DNA of 64,000 nt from Natronorubrum aibiense (lineage in GTDB: Archaea > Halobacteriota > Halobacteria > Halobacteriales > Natrialbaceae): assembly GCF_009392895.1 (NCBI RefSeq), contig NZ_CP045488.1:1612001-1676000 (forward strand), in the 5' to 3' direction. The position numbers and the translations under genes are program-made. Positions 1 through 8,077 of this stretch are shown here, one piece after another. Below the pieces are notes generated by a model. The model was not told the DNA's origin and ran no database searches. It saw only the letters and a list, made by a program, of their open reading frames with translations. The first letter of the stretch is position 1. Each line of letters starts with the position of its first letter.

Positions 1-502
1 CGACGGTCGTCCGATCGAGTTCGACGGCCTCGAGTTCGACATCGGTCGGCTCGTCATCCTCCTCGTCGTCCTCGTACCGGACGTGGATCGTGAACGTCTC
101 GGTGCCGCTTTCGGCGAGGTGCGTATCGATCGCTACGCCGATGCTCGTCGTCTGTCCGGCCGTTGGCTCGAGTGGGTTCGACGCCGAGACGGTCGCCGAA
201 CGGTCGCCGTCCGCGTAGAACTCGAGGCCGTCAACCTCATTTTCGATCCAGATTCGCTCGACGGCGTCGTCGTTGACTGCAATCGTGAAGACCCCATCCG
301 CGCGTGTGATCGCACGGTCGTTGAGTTTCTCGAGGTCGAGTCGGAGGTCGCCGTCTTCGATTGTGGAGTAGGAGGAGGTTGGCTCGAGGACGACGTCGTC
401 GGCTGTCGTGTCTTCACCCACCGTGATTGCTACTGTTGGGACTGCCAACGCGAAGAGAAAGCAGGCTGCGGCGGCAGTGAGGAGGATCTTGGTGGATGGC
501 AT
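1..502 (-). CDS. Exported DUF1102-like surface protein, 3' end outside window
   Basis: The gene reads leftwards and runs off the window; 167 residues are visible. It starts at the ATG at 502 (MPSTKILL) and opens with a hydrophobic signal segment (about residues 5-26, rich in Ala, Leu and Phe), followed by an acidic beta-rich ectodomain. Residues around 55-110 repeat the flavour of DUF1102-type haloarchaeal secreted proteins: short strands and an EN/ND-rich core. An acidic EDDEEDDE stretch lies near the visible end. It is encoded in the same direction as the DUF1102-like gene at 580-1131, 77 bp away, with an AT-rich stretch (CAATAATAAG) that can serve as its own TATA region. The family assignment is inferred from context and general look, not from a decisive motif. 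A S26/SipW-type signal peptidase beyond the left edge would fit but is not visible. Confidence 0.6.
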   Translation of the reverse strand, partial: MPSTKILLTAAAACFLFALAVPTVAITVGEDTTADDVVLEPTSSYSTIEDGDLRLDLEKLNDRAITRADGVFTIAVNDDAVERIWIENEVDGLEFYADGDRSATVSASNPLEPTAGQTTSIGVAIDTHLAESGTETFTIHVRYEDDEEDDEPTDVELEAVELDRTTV

Positions 503-579
503 TCAGAATTTCTTTTTCGACGAACAGCGTCATTAATCACTTATTATTGTCTGTTCAAGAGAAGGTTCGATAAGTTCGT

Positions 580-1131
580 TTATTGTCCCGATGGAACCGC
601 TTCGATAGTGATTTCTCCTGGAATATCGTCTTCTGTTGGATTATTTACGCCAGTGAATTCAAACACAACATTGAATGTTTCACTGGCCTCTGGTGAGAGT
701 GTGAGGATATTTCCAGTAAGGGTGTTGTCAGTGTCCACAAAGTTCATTCCAGACCCCTCGGCAATACTATTACTGTTGACAAGAAGATCATTTTCATTTG
801 CATCCTGAATCGTGATGTCAATGTCGCCGATATCGGGATCACCGGTATCGGGACTTGGGTCATTGTTGGTAATCGTGAGAGCTTCAGAAAATGTGGTCAC
901 TGCGTCAATGTTAATATCAGCGTCAAGATCAAATTGGATAACATTCTCGGTCCCACCGGCAAGATCACCACTGACGTCTAATCCAAGGAGTGCCGCGCCG
1001 TCACCCTCGGTACTGATGTTCACTGTCCGATCCGCACTCACGCTGCTAAACGCACCAGTGCCCAGTGCAGCTCCGCCGCCCGCGACGATCGTTCCCAGTC
1101 CAACTAACACATTGCGTCGGTTCATGCTCAT
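580..1131 (-). CDS. DUF1102-family exported protein
   Basis: A 183-residue haloarchaeal secreted protein. I place the start at 1131 (MSMNRRNVLVG) because GGAG lies 8 nt upstream; an in-frame ATG at 1125 is the alternative. The N-terminus has an RR followed by a glycine/alanine-rich hydrophobic segment (about residues 5-31), which looks like a twin-arginine-type or DUF1102-type signal ending near GAFSSVSADR. The mature part begins with the DUF1102 pattern (DRTVNIS...DGAALLGLD), the same v-v-D-A-LGL signature that appears in the protein at 1612-2445. The rest is a beta-sandwich-like sequence full of N-D-I-T strands with no membrane anchor at the C-terminus. Base composition is clearly AT-richer than in the housekeeping genes further right. 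Role: a cell-surface or secreted structural protein by inference; no enzymatic motif is visible. Confidence 0.75.
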   Translation of the reverse strand: MSMNRRNVLVGLGTIVAGGGAALGTGAFSSVSADRTVNISTEGDGAALLGLDVSGDLAGGTENVIQFDLDADINIDAVTTFSEALTITNNDPSPDTGDPDIGDIDITIQDANENDLLVNSNSIAEGSGMNFVDTDNTLTGNILTLSPEASETFNVVFEFTGVNNPTEDDIPGEITIEAVPSGQ

Positions 1132-1611
1132 GATTGTAGTCTCCATGTAACCACGCCGCGACCCTCGCCGCTGGGTCCGGAACGCGGTTCTTGCTCCTCC
1201 CTTGGAATCCCACCCACTTTGTATTGAGTACCGAGACACTGTTCAAGCTTGATAATACCCGTTGCAGCAACACCGCAATCACCTTCAAGACCGGCCTGAA
1301 CGGCCGAAATCGGCCGTCTCGAGTATTTGGACTGCTGTCAGGTCACATACTCTCGAGCGACACGACATCTCGAAACACCCGCAGCTGTCGTACGCCTATT
1401 GCGTCCGGGGCAATCGGCGACACTTGAGACAGATGATCGACTCCGATGGCGTCCCATAGTGAGTCGAGGCCAACCGATATATGATCTTTTGTGACAGTAC
1501 AGTGTACTTATATATGCCCGTCTCGTAGCTATTATACGGATACAGATGTCCGAGACGGGAAATTGAGCCAGTTCGCAACATCTGGGATTATCACACATAC
1601 AGTACTCCAAC
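1132..1611. other. Long divergent intergenic region between two surface-protein genes
   Basis: 480 bp without a convincing gene. It carries the leftward promoter region for the 580-1131 gene (TATA-like GGTATTATC around 1252-1260 on the minus strand), a perfect short hairpin CGGCCGA-AA-TCGGCCG at 1301-1316, and the palindrome plus TATA box at 1491-1515 that faces the rightward gene at 1612. The right half is AT-rich. Short open frames here lack start signals and family resemblance. Confidence 0.6.
1491..1515 (+). promoter_or_regulatory. Operator-like palindrome directly upstream of a TATA box (copy 1)
   Basis: AGTACAGTGTACT at 1496-1508 is a perfect 6-1-6 inverted repeat and runs straight into TATATAT (1509-1515). 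The same 21-bp block recurs at 2518-2538 with two differences. Its position, overlapping the TFB/TBP binding site, suits a repressor or activator site. The expected transcript would have an approximately 75-80 nt leader before the ATG at 1612. Confidence 0.6.
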
Positions 1612-2445
1612 ATGACACGTCCTTTCACAGGTATTGCGATCGTGTTCATCCTCCTCGGCGTAGCGGTTATGGCCGGGCCGACGTTCGGCTTCGACACGAT
1701 CGCCGCCGATCGTGGTGTGAGCGTCGCGACGGCCGACGACTCGAGTGCCTATCTCGGCCTCGAGGACCGTTCGGGATCGGCGGCGATCGACTCGCCCGCG
1801 GATTCAACGGTCGTCTACACCGTGACCGACAACTTCGGCGGGGCTGATCCGGCTACCGTCGACACATCGGTCGTTCGGATCACCGACGACAACAATGACC
1901 CGGTCACGTCGACGGCGCTTTCGGCGACAGTCCAGCCCGGCAGCGAGGCCAATACGTTCGACGTCCAGCTTGCATGTGACGATGCAACGTCGCTCGAGGG
2001 ATCTTACTACATCCTGTTACAGTTTGTTGCGTCGGACGACGGCTCGAGTGTGGACGCGACTCGAGAGACGGCTGCCCTCATACCCGTAGACTGTACTGCC
2101 GAGCCGGTCGAGATCACAGTTGACGAAGACGGCGACGTCACTGCTGGGGGCGACGTGACCGTCGACAACAACGTCGATGTCGGTGGCAACATCAGCAGCG
2201 GCGGGTCGGTGACGATCGACAACAACGCGAACGTCGGCGGAGACATCGTCGCACAGGGCGATATCACGATCTGGAACAACGCCATCAGCGGCGATCTCAT
2301 CGCCGGCGGTAACGTCGATATTCGGAACAACGCCGAAATCGACGGTGATGTCATGGCTTGCGGGACCGTCACCGTCGGGAACAACGCGGTCGTCACTGGG
2401 ACGATCCTCGAGAATCAGACCGATCTGCCCGGCATCCAGTGTTGA
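1612..2445 (+). CDS. DUF1102-like exported protein with C-terminal bactofilin/halofilin-like beta-solenoid
   Basis: 277 residues. Residues 5-27 form a signal or anchor helix. Residues 33-150 resemble DUF1102 proteins (DRGVSVATAD..SAYLGLED), like the neighbour at 580-1131. From about residue 175 to the end there are five tandem repeats of 17-18 residues built as G-x-V/I-T/D-V/I-x-NN-A/V, with NN at each turn (DNN, DNN, WNN, RNN, GNN). Such glycine-asparagine ladders are typical of bactofilin-like polymerising beta-helices; haloarchaeal relatives called halofilins shape cells. Four cysteines (LACDD, VDCTA, MACGT and the C-terminal IQC) are unusual in a haloarchaeal exported protein and could form disulfides. 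An operator-like palindrome lies upstream and the regulator gene follows 129 bp downstream. Polymerisation is inferred, not shown. Confidence 0.7.
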   Translation: MTRPFTGIAIVFILLGVAVMAGPTFGFDTIAADRGVSVATADDSSAYLGLEDRSGSAAIDSPADSTVVYTVTDNFGGADPATVDTSVVRITDDNNDPVTSTALSATVQPGSEANTFDVQLACDDATSLEGSYYILLQFVASDDGSSVDATRETAALIPVDCTAEPVEITVDEDGDVTAGGDVTVDNNVDVGGNISSGGSVTIDNNANVGGDIVAQGDITIWNNAISGDLIAGGNVDIRNNAEIDGDVMACGTVTVGNNAVVTGTILENQTDLPGIQC

Positions 2446-2517
2446 CGCTGTTATCCGTGTGATGGGTGGCTGTAGAACCGATCCCGTGCCGTGCTCGAGC
2501 GCGATTCTCACGAGTTC

Positions 2518-2539
2518 GTGATAGTACAGTATACTTATT
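2518..2539 (+). promoter_or_regulatory. Operator-like palindrome at the regulator's promoter (copy 2)
   Basis: AGTACAGTATACT at 2523-2535 is the same palindrome as at 1496-1508 with one arm mismatch, again running into a TATA-like CTTATT. It lies 40 nt upstream of the DUF7344 regulator start at 2575, which fits autoregulation. Flanking bases GTGA and TTAT match copy 1 too. Confidence 0.6.
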
Positions 2540-2574
2540 GGTTGTGAGTCTCTTAATTCTAGACAGACACTGAA

Positions 2575-3117
2575 ATGGCGACACAGGTAGCGAATCGGTC
2601 AGATCCAGATCAAGGGGAAATTTTCGATCTACTGAGTAATCAGCGCCGTCGCTACGCGATTCATTACTGCAAGCGCGAAGGCGAGCCCGTCGAACTCGGC
2701 GACCTCGCCGAACACGTCGCCGCCTGGGAACTCGACAAAGAGATAGACGAACTTACATCGGCCGAACGCAAGCGCGTCTACACGTCACTCCAACAGACGC
2801 ACCTGCCGACGCTCAAGCGCGCCGACATGATCGAGTTCGATGACCGAACGATCGCGCTAACTGACCACGCCTCGGAGTTAGATGTGTATCTCGATATCGT
2901 GCCGGCGGACTCGATTCCGTGGGGGCTGTACTATCTTGGGCTGACCGTGCTCGGATCAGTCGTGATGGCTGCGCTGTGGCTCGAGGTCGTACCAACGGAG
3001 ACGATCCCCGAACTCGGCTGGGCGACGCTCGTCTTTGCGTTGTTTGCGGTCTCGGCAGTCGTCCATGTTGTCCAGAGTCGGCAGATGCGACTCGGGGAGA
3101 TGGAGCGACCACCGTAA
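2575..3117 (+). CDS. DUF7344-type winged-helix regulator with two C-terminal membrane helices
   Basis: 180 residues. Residues about 15-105 match the haloarchaeal DUF7344 winged-helix pattern: IFDLLSNQRRRYAIHYC, then LGDLAEHVAAWE, then ERKRVYTSLQQTHLPTL and a wing ending in IEFDD. Residues about 113-135 and 146-168 are two hydrophobic helices, so the DNA-binding domain is tethered to the membrane facing the cytoplasm. Such regulators sit next to surface or envelope genes in haloarchaea. Its promoter carries the palindrome shared with the solenoid gene at 1612, so it is the best candidate to bind that site. ATG start; the downstream 212 bp are AT-rich and lead into the next gene. Family assignment is solid; target assignment is inference. 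Confidence 0.8.
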   Translation: MATQVANRSDPDQGEIFDLLSNQRRRYAIHYCKREGEPVELGDLAEHVAAWELDKEIDELTSAERKRVYTSLQQTHLPTLKRADMIEFDDRTIALTDHASELDVYLDIVPADSIPWGLYYLGLTVLGSVVMAALWLEVVPTETIPELGWATLVFALFAVSAVVHVVQSRQMRLGEMERPP

Positions 3118-3329
3118 TTCAGATTCGGTCTTACTCTTATTTTAGTCGTGTGTGCGTCTCGAGTCGCTCCCGACGGCGACACGGTGATCCGTCGCTTTCA
3201 CGGGTGATAATCAAGCAGTCACTGTAGGGGATTCGTCGCGTTTCAAGCCATTCCTGATATCCTGACATAAATTCTTCTATACTTTAACGTCTGTGGGATA
3301 TATAATATACTTCTTCGATAGCTTAGTAA

Positions 3330-5756
3330 ATGACTCCTCGGACACACGCCGATACTCGATCAGAACCGTCCGCTGATCGAGGCGGTGCACCGATCATCGG
3401 TATCGTACTACTCTTTGGAATGGTACTGGCGGGTGCAGTACTGGTCTTCGTTGCCGCGGGGCCACTGTTCGATGCATTAGAGAGTCAAAGCGACCGAGAG
3501 CGCGCAATTATATACATGAGTCAAACCGATAAGGCGCTCTCGACAGCGACGTTTTCGGATGGATCACAACCGATCGAGGTGCCACCCAATGCCGACATGT
3601 CAATCGTTGATGACGGCTCGATAGAAGTCGTCTGGTACAATGCCTCAGATACTGATGATCCACCGTGGGATGGGAACGGGGGATGTGTTGCTCCTGAGAG
3701 CGCTTCGGGTGATCTAAACGCACTCGAGTACGACCTCGGTGATCGAACGATCATCCACCAGGGTGGTGGTATCTGGGAGCACAGTGGCGGCGACTCGAGG
3801 GTCGTCTCAGAGCCGACTATTGAATACAGCAATGGCTCGGACGACGACACCGGGTCGCTTCGACTCCAAATCATGCAACTCGAGGAGGGAGACGTTGGCG
3901 GGTCCGAGCTGGCTGCGATGGCAGACCACAGCAAGGCAACGGCACTGACATCCGAAATCCAGGCGGCAGCAACGGAATGTGACCAGACGGATATCGCATT
4001 CCGAATCGAAAGCTCGTACCACGACGCGTGGTACGACTATCTCGAGGGGACGCTCGAGGACGGTGCAGAGGTCACTCACAACCAAGGCAGTGTCGAAGTG
4101 GTGATCGAGGGGATCAGAGAGTCGAGTGAGCCGGTGTCGTTCATCGTCGAGGAAGATCAGGGACTCAAAGAACCGAACGGAAAGTCAATCTTGCCACAGG
4201 TTATTGAACCGTCTCAGAACTTTCGAGTCGGTGGCGTCATCAAAAACGTCGGAAGCACAACGGAAACGCAGACTGTCTCTGTTTCGATTTGGGGAGACGA
4301 TCCTGAAGATGAATACGAGAGAAAGAACGAGACGATCGAAGATCTCGGTCCCGGCGAGACGGAAAACATCGGCGAGGAAGCGGGCGGTGGGACATTCATT
4401 CACTTCGCACCAGGAGAGTTCAAACATAACCTCACACCCGGCGAGACGTACAATTACACGATTTCGACTGAGGACGACGCAACCGACGAACCGGGGTCGT
4501 TCTACTATGGCTACAAAGGAACACAGTTCGAACTGTCGAATCCGGACGCGACAGTTGCTGGAAACGTCACAGTCTCCGCAGATCTTCACAACAGGGGCGT
4601 CAACGATGGCAATGAAAAACTGACGCTCGAACTCGAGTATCTGGATGAGCTACCGGACGAACTCGAGGATGACCCGTATGCAGACCCGATCGACGCAGGA
4701 ACTGTTGAGCGATCGTTCGGCGAGAACGGGACTGTCGAACTGCCTATTAATCAGAGTGCACTCATCGATGGCGAGTACGAAGCGACGATACTGACGGAAG
4801 ATGATGAGGAGACAGTGACGTTCAATGTCACTGCCGGCGTCGATCCAGGTAGGGTTGGGCTCAATGATATCGATAACGCAACGGTCGATATTTCTATTCT
4901 GAGTTCGCAAGTCTCCGGCTTGGGTCTGAACCATCAACTCGGAACGATGACCCTTGAGGTCCTGACCGAACGTGACGGGGAGACGTACACGGAGCACGTG
5001 TTCGAAAACCCCGAAGGTGGTGACAACATAAACACGTATCCTGCGTGGCAAAACAAGAGCCACCACGTCTACAATACAACGATCGAAATTGAGGGACAGG
5101 CGACACTAACGTTGGCATCGAAGTCGTACGGTCTGCCCGGAAATACAGCAGGCTGTCACCGGCAATTGGATCCGTCTCGGTACCACTGGTACTGTGAGGA
5201 CTTCGACGCCTCGTCGACGGACTATCTCGTCGAACCGGTTGATGCAACCGCTGATGAACAGGAACAGAATCTCAGAGTTCGAACTGCGGCAGATAACGGT
5301 TTGCCGGCACTACAACCAGGAAACGACGAACAGGAAAGCGTCGACGAAATCCTTGCAGATCTCTCCGATCCGGCCATCGACCGTGACGGCCTCTGGGAGA
5401 ACGGTGAACTGGACCTCAAGGATAATGAGTTCCTCTTCCTCTTTGAGACTACGACCGAGTGTGGAATGCCCGACTCTGGATGTGCCACGGATACCGATGA
5501 TATCGATGCGCTCTGGGAGAGTGCGCAGGAGGCAAGCGGCGCTGGTGATCCGAACTTCAACGACCTGATTGTCTACGTCAAAGTCAATCGAGCGGATGTT
5601 AATCCTGGAACACCGAGTATCGAGATTATCCCTAGCAGTGGTGATGAGACCGATGTCGGACCGGGAGATTCCGATAAAAGCGGAATGGATGGTTCTGGTA
5701 CGGTAGTTGACAACTCCGATGTCGATATTGGAAGCGATCACATTGTGATCGGTTAA
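3330..5756 (+). CDS. Large exported protein with pilin-like N-terminus and CARDB-like domains
   Basis: 808 residues. Residues 17-46 (DRGGAPIIGIVLLFGMVLAG) copy the N-terminal hydrophobic segment of haloarchaeal archaeal-type IV pilin and DUF7289-type proteins, including the charged residue, glycines and P-I-I-G core that surround the prepilin peptidase site. The rest is a long acidic ectodomain with many N-x-S/T sequons. Residues about 290-375 (FRVGGVIKNVGSTTE) and about 415-500 (AGNVTVSADLHNRGVND) look like two CARDB/Ig-like adhesion domains. Cysteines are grouped near 650 and 710. No C-terminal anchor is present, so the N-terminal helix is the membrane or filament attachment. An AT-rich TATA region (ATATATAATATA, about 3298-3310) suggests a leaderless transcript. 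A minor pilin or tip adhesin is plausible; function is not proven. Base composition is unlike the genes after 5869. Confidence 0.65.
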   Translation: MTPRTHADTRSEPSADRGGAPIIGIVLLFGMVLAGAVLVFVAAGPLFDALESQSDRERAIIYMSQTDKALSTATFSDGSQPIEVPPNADMSIVDDGSIEVVWYNASDTDDPPWDGNGGCVAPESASGDLNALEYDLGDRTIIHQGGGIWEHSGGDSRVVSEPTIEYSNGSDDDTGSLRLQIMQLEEGDVGGSELAAMADHSKATALTSEIQAAATECDQTDIAFRIESSYHDAWYDYLEGTLEDGAEVTHNQGSVEVVIEGIRESSEPVSFIVEEDQGLKEPNGKSILPQVIEPSQNFRVGGVIKNVGSTTETQTVSVSIWGDDPEDEYERKNETIEDLGPGETENIGEEAGGGTFIHFAPGEFKHNLTPGETYNYTISTEDDATDEPGSFYYGYKGTQFELSNPDATVAGNVTVSADLHNRGVNDGNEKLTLELEYLDELPDELEDDPYADPIDAGTVERSFGENGTVELPINQSALIDGEYEATILTEDDEETVTFNVTAGVDPGRVGLNDIDNATVDISILSSQVSGLGLNHQLGTMTLEVLTERDGETYTEHVFENPEGGDNINTYPAWQNKSHHVYNTTIEIEGQATLTLASKSYGLPGNTAGCHRQLDPSRYHWYCEDFDASSTDYLVEPVDATADEQEQNLRVRTAADNGLPALQPGNDEQESVDEILADLSDPAIDRDGLWENGELDLKDNEFLFLFETTTECGMPDSGCATDTDDIDALWESAQEASGAGDPNFNDLIVYVKVNRADVNPGTPSIEIIPSSGDETDVGPGDSDKSGMDGSGTVVDNSDVDIGSDHIVIG

Positions 5757-5868
5757 TCAACTGGTCTCATCGGACTTCTACTGGTCGCCACTCGAGCCAC
5801 ACCACGAACTGAACACACCTCGAGACCAACCCGAACGCCTTTTTAGGCCCGAACGCGGACATCGAGCC

Positions 5869-6192
5869 ATGTCGACCGAATCGATCAGCGACCGACGCGA
5901 GCATCTTCGCTCGATCAGCGTGACGGCACTGTCAGCGCTGCTCGGCGTTGCCGCGGCACTCGCCTCGATGGCGATCACGGGCGATCTGGGCCCGGCGGAA
6001 GCCGCTGGAGATACACGAGCGCTCATGCTCGTCGCAGGGGCGATCCTCGCGCAGTTTCTCCTCTACGATTTCACCGGAATCTACGGTGAGGACGAGTTCG
6101 GGGTGAAACACTACCTGTTCATCACGTTCATGACGTTCTCGCTGTGGTTCGTGACGTGGGGAATATTGCTTACCGCGGAGGCAACGGTATAG
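5869..6192 (+). CDS. EMC6-like small membrane protein
   Basis: 107 residues with three hydrophobic helices (about 17-38, 49-68, 80-102), the size and topology of archaeal EMC6-like (Rab5-interacting protein family) proteins. EMC6 is a core subunit of the eukaryotic ER membrane insertase; archaeal versions are presumed to help membrane-protein insertion. A TATA-like CCTTTTTAGG about 27 nt upstream of the ATG implies a leaderless message. The stop codon is one base away from the ATG of the ribosome-recycling ATPase that follows, so the two are almost certainly co-transcribed and translated in coupling. Confidence 0.75.
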   Translation: MSTESISDRREHLRSISVTALSALLGVAAALASMAITGDLGPAEAAGDTRALMLVAGAILAQFLLYDFTGIYGEDEFGVKHYLFITFMTFSLWFVTWGILLTAEATV

Positions 6193-6193
6193 A

Positions 6194-8008
6194 ATGGCAG
6201 ACGACAGCATCGCCGTCGTCGACTTGGATCGGTGCCAGCCCGACCGCTGTAGCTACGAGTGTAAGAACTACTGCCCGCCGAACCGCACCGGCAAGGAGTG
6301 TATCACACTTCGCGGCGAGGAGACCACTGAGGGCCAGCCCGAGCAGATCCACATCTCCGAGGAGATCTGTCTCGGCGAGACCTGCGGGATCTGCGTCGAG
6401 AAGTGTCCGTTCGACGCGATCGAGATCATCAACCTCCCGAAGGAGTTGCAGGACGATCCAGCCCACCGCTACGGCGAAAACGCCTTCTCGCTGTACGGAC
6501 TGCCCGCGCCACAGGACGGACAGGTCACCGGTATTCTCGGCCCGAACGGGATCGGGAAGACGACCGCCGTTCGAATTCTCGCGGGCGAACTCGAGCCCAA
6601 CCTGGGCCGTCACGAGGAGTCGCCCGGTTGGGACGAAGTGCTCGAGGCCTACCGCGGGACGGAACTGCAAGACTACATCGCAGACGTCCGGGACGGTGAA
6701 GTGACCGTCGCCCGAAAACCCCAGTACGTCGACCAGATCCCGAACAGCTTCGACGGCAACACTCGCGAACTCCTCGAACGGACGAACGAGCGTGACGCCC
6801 TCGAGGACCTCGTCGAACGCCTCGAGATCGGCCCGGTGATGGACCAGTCGATCGACGACCTCTCCGGTGGTGAACTCCAGCGGGTCGCCCTCGCGGCGAC
6901 GCTGGCTCGAGACACGGACTTCTACTTCTTAGACGAAATTACGCCGTATCTCGACATGAGCCAGCGGGTCACGGCGGCACGACTGATCCGCGACCTCGCC
7001 GAAGAGGAGAACAAGTCGATGCTCGTCGTCGAGCACGACCTGGCGATCCTCGATTTGCTCGCAGATACGCTCCACGTCGCCTACGGTGAGCCCGGTGCCT
7101 ATGGTGTCATCACGGCACCGAAATCGGTCCGCAACGGGATCAACGAGTACCTCGCTGGCTATCTCGACAACGAGAACATGCGGATTCGGCCGAACCCGAT
7201 CGAGTTCGAAGAACACGCGCCGCGAACCGAATCCCGAGGCGACACGCTCGTCGAGTACCCCGACCTCACCAAGAGCTACGGCGACGGCGAGTTCACCCTC
7301 GAGGTCGAAGGCGGCGAGATCCGCGAGAACGAAGTGCTCGGCATCGTCGGTCCGAACGGGATCGGGAAATCGACGTTCGCGAAGCTGTTGACGGGCAACC
7401 TCGAGTCGGATGCCGGCGACACCGACCTCGATCTGGACATCTCCTACAAGCCCCAGTACGTCACCATCGACCAGCCGATGCGGGTCGACGCCTTCCTCTC
7501 GTCGATCACCGACCAGTTCGGTTCGTCGTACTGGAACACCGAGATCGCCCAGCCGCTCCAACTCGAGCGCATCATGGAGCAGAACCTCTCGGATCTCTCC
7601 GGCGGGGAGCGCCAGCGGGTCGCCATCGCGGCCTGTCTCTCCGATTCGGCGGATCTCTACCTGCTCGACGAGCCCTCCGCGCATCTGGACGTCGAACAGC
7701 GCGTGCAGGCGACGAGTGCGATCCGACGGTACGCCGAACAGCAGGACGCGACCGTGATGGTCATCGACCACGACATCTACACGATCGACCTACTCGCGGA
7801 TCGGCTGATGGTCTTCGACGGCGAACCCGCCGTTGCCGGTCGCGCCGGTCAGCCACAGCCGATGCGCGACGGGATGAACGAATTCCTCGCGAACCTCGAC
7901 GTTACGTTCCGCCGCGACGAGCGAACCTCGCGCCCGCGGATCAACAAACCCGACTCGCAACTCGACCGCCAACAGAAAAGCGAAGGCGAGTACTACTACG
8001 CGCCCTGA
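6194..8008 (+). CDS. Ribosome-recycling ATPase ABCE1/Rli1
   Basis: 604 residues, normal for archaeal ABCE1. An N-terminal ferredoxin-like region carries eight or nine cysteines (C-x4-C-x3-C-x3-C near residues 14-27, then C-x4-C-x2-C-x3-CP near 57-70) for two 4Fe-4S clusters. The first ABC domain has GPNGIGKTT, LSGGELQRVALA and FYFLDEITPYLD. A hinge follows, then the second ABC domain with GPNGIGKST, LSGGERQRVAIA and LYLLDEPSAHLD. ABCE1 splits ribosomes after termination and links recycling to initiation; it acts in the cytoplasm with aRF1/Pelota. It is the second gene of an operon with the EMC6-like protein. All catalytic motifs are intact. Confidence 0.97.
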   Translation: MADDSIAVVDLDRCQPDRCSYECKNYCPPNRTGKECITLRGEETTEGQPEQIHISEEICLGETCGICVEKCPFDAIEIINLPKELQDDPAHRYGENAFSLYGLPAPQDGQVTGILGPNGIGKTTAVRILAGELEPNLGRHEESPGWDEVLEAYRGTELQDYIADVRDGEVTVARKPQYVDQIPNSFDGNTRELLERTNERDALEDLVERLEIGPVMDQSIDDLSGGELQRVALAATLARDTDFYFLDEITPYLDMSQRVTAARLIRDLAEEENKSMLVVEHDLAILDLLADTLHVAYGEPGAYGVITAPKSVRNGINEYLAGYLDNENMRIRPNPIEFEEHAPRTESRGDTLVEYPDLTKSYGDGEFTLEVEGGEIRENEVLGIVGPNGIGKSTFAKLLTGNLESDAGDTDLDLDISYKPQYVTIDQPMRVDAFLSSITDQFGSSYWNTEIAQPLQLERIMEQNLSDLSGGERQRVAIAACLSDSADLYLLDEPSAHLDVEQRVQATSAIRRYAEQQDATVMVIDHDIYTIDLLADRLMVFDGEPAVAGRAGQPQPMRDGMNEFLANLDVTFRRDERTSRPRINKPDSQLDRQQKSEGEYYYAP

Positions 8009-8077
8009 GCTAGGATCTCGGGCCCGAAGGCTGCACGACGTCGCCGATCGGCTGCCGAACGTTTCGAATCGCACGCC

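Noticed and set aside
6403-7757. Arg/Ser-rich overlapping frames inside rli1
   Set aside because: Out-of-frame shadows of the ABCE1 gene.
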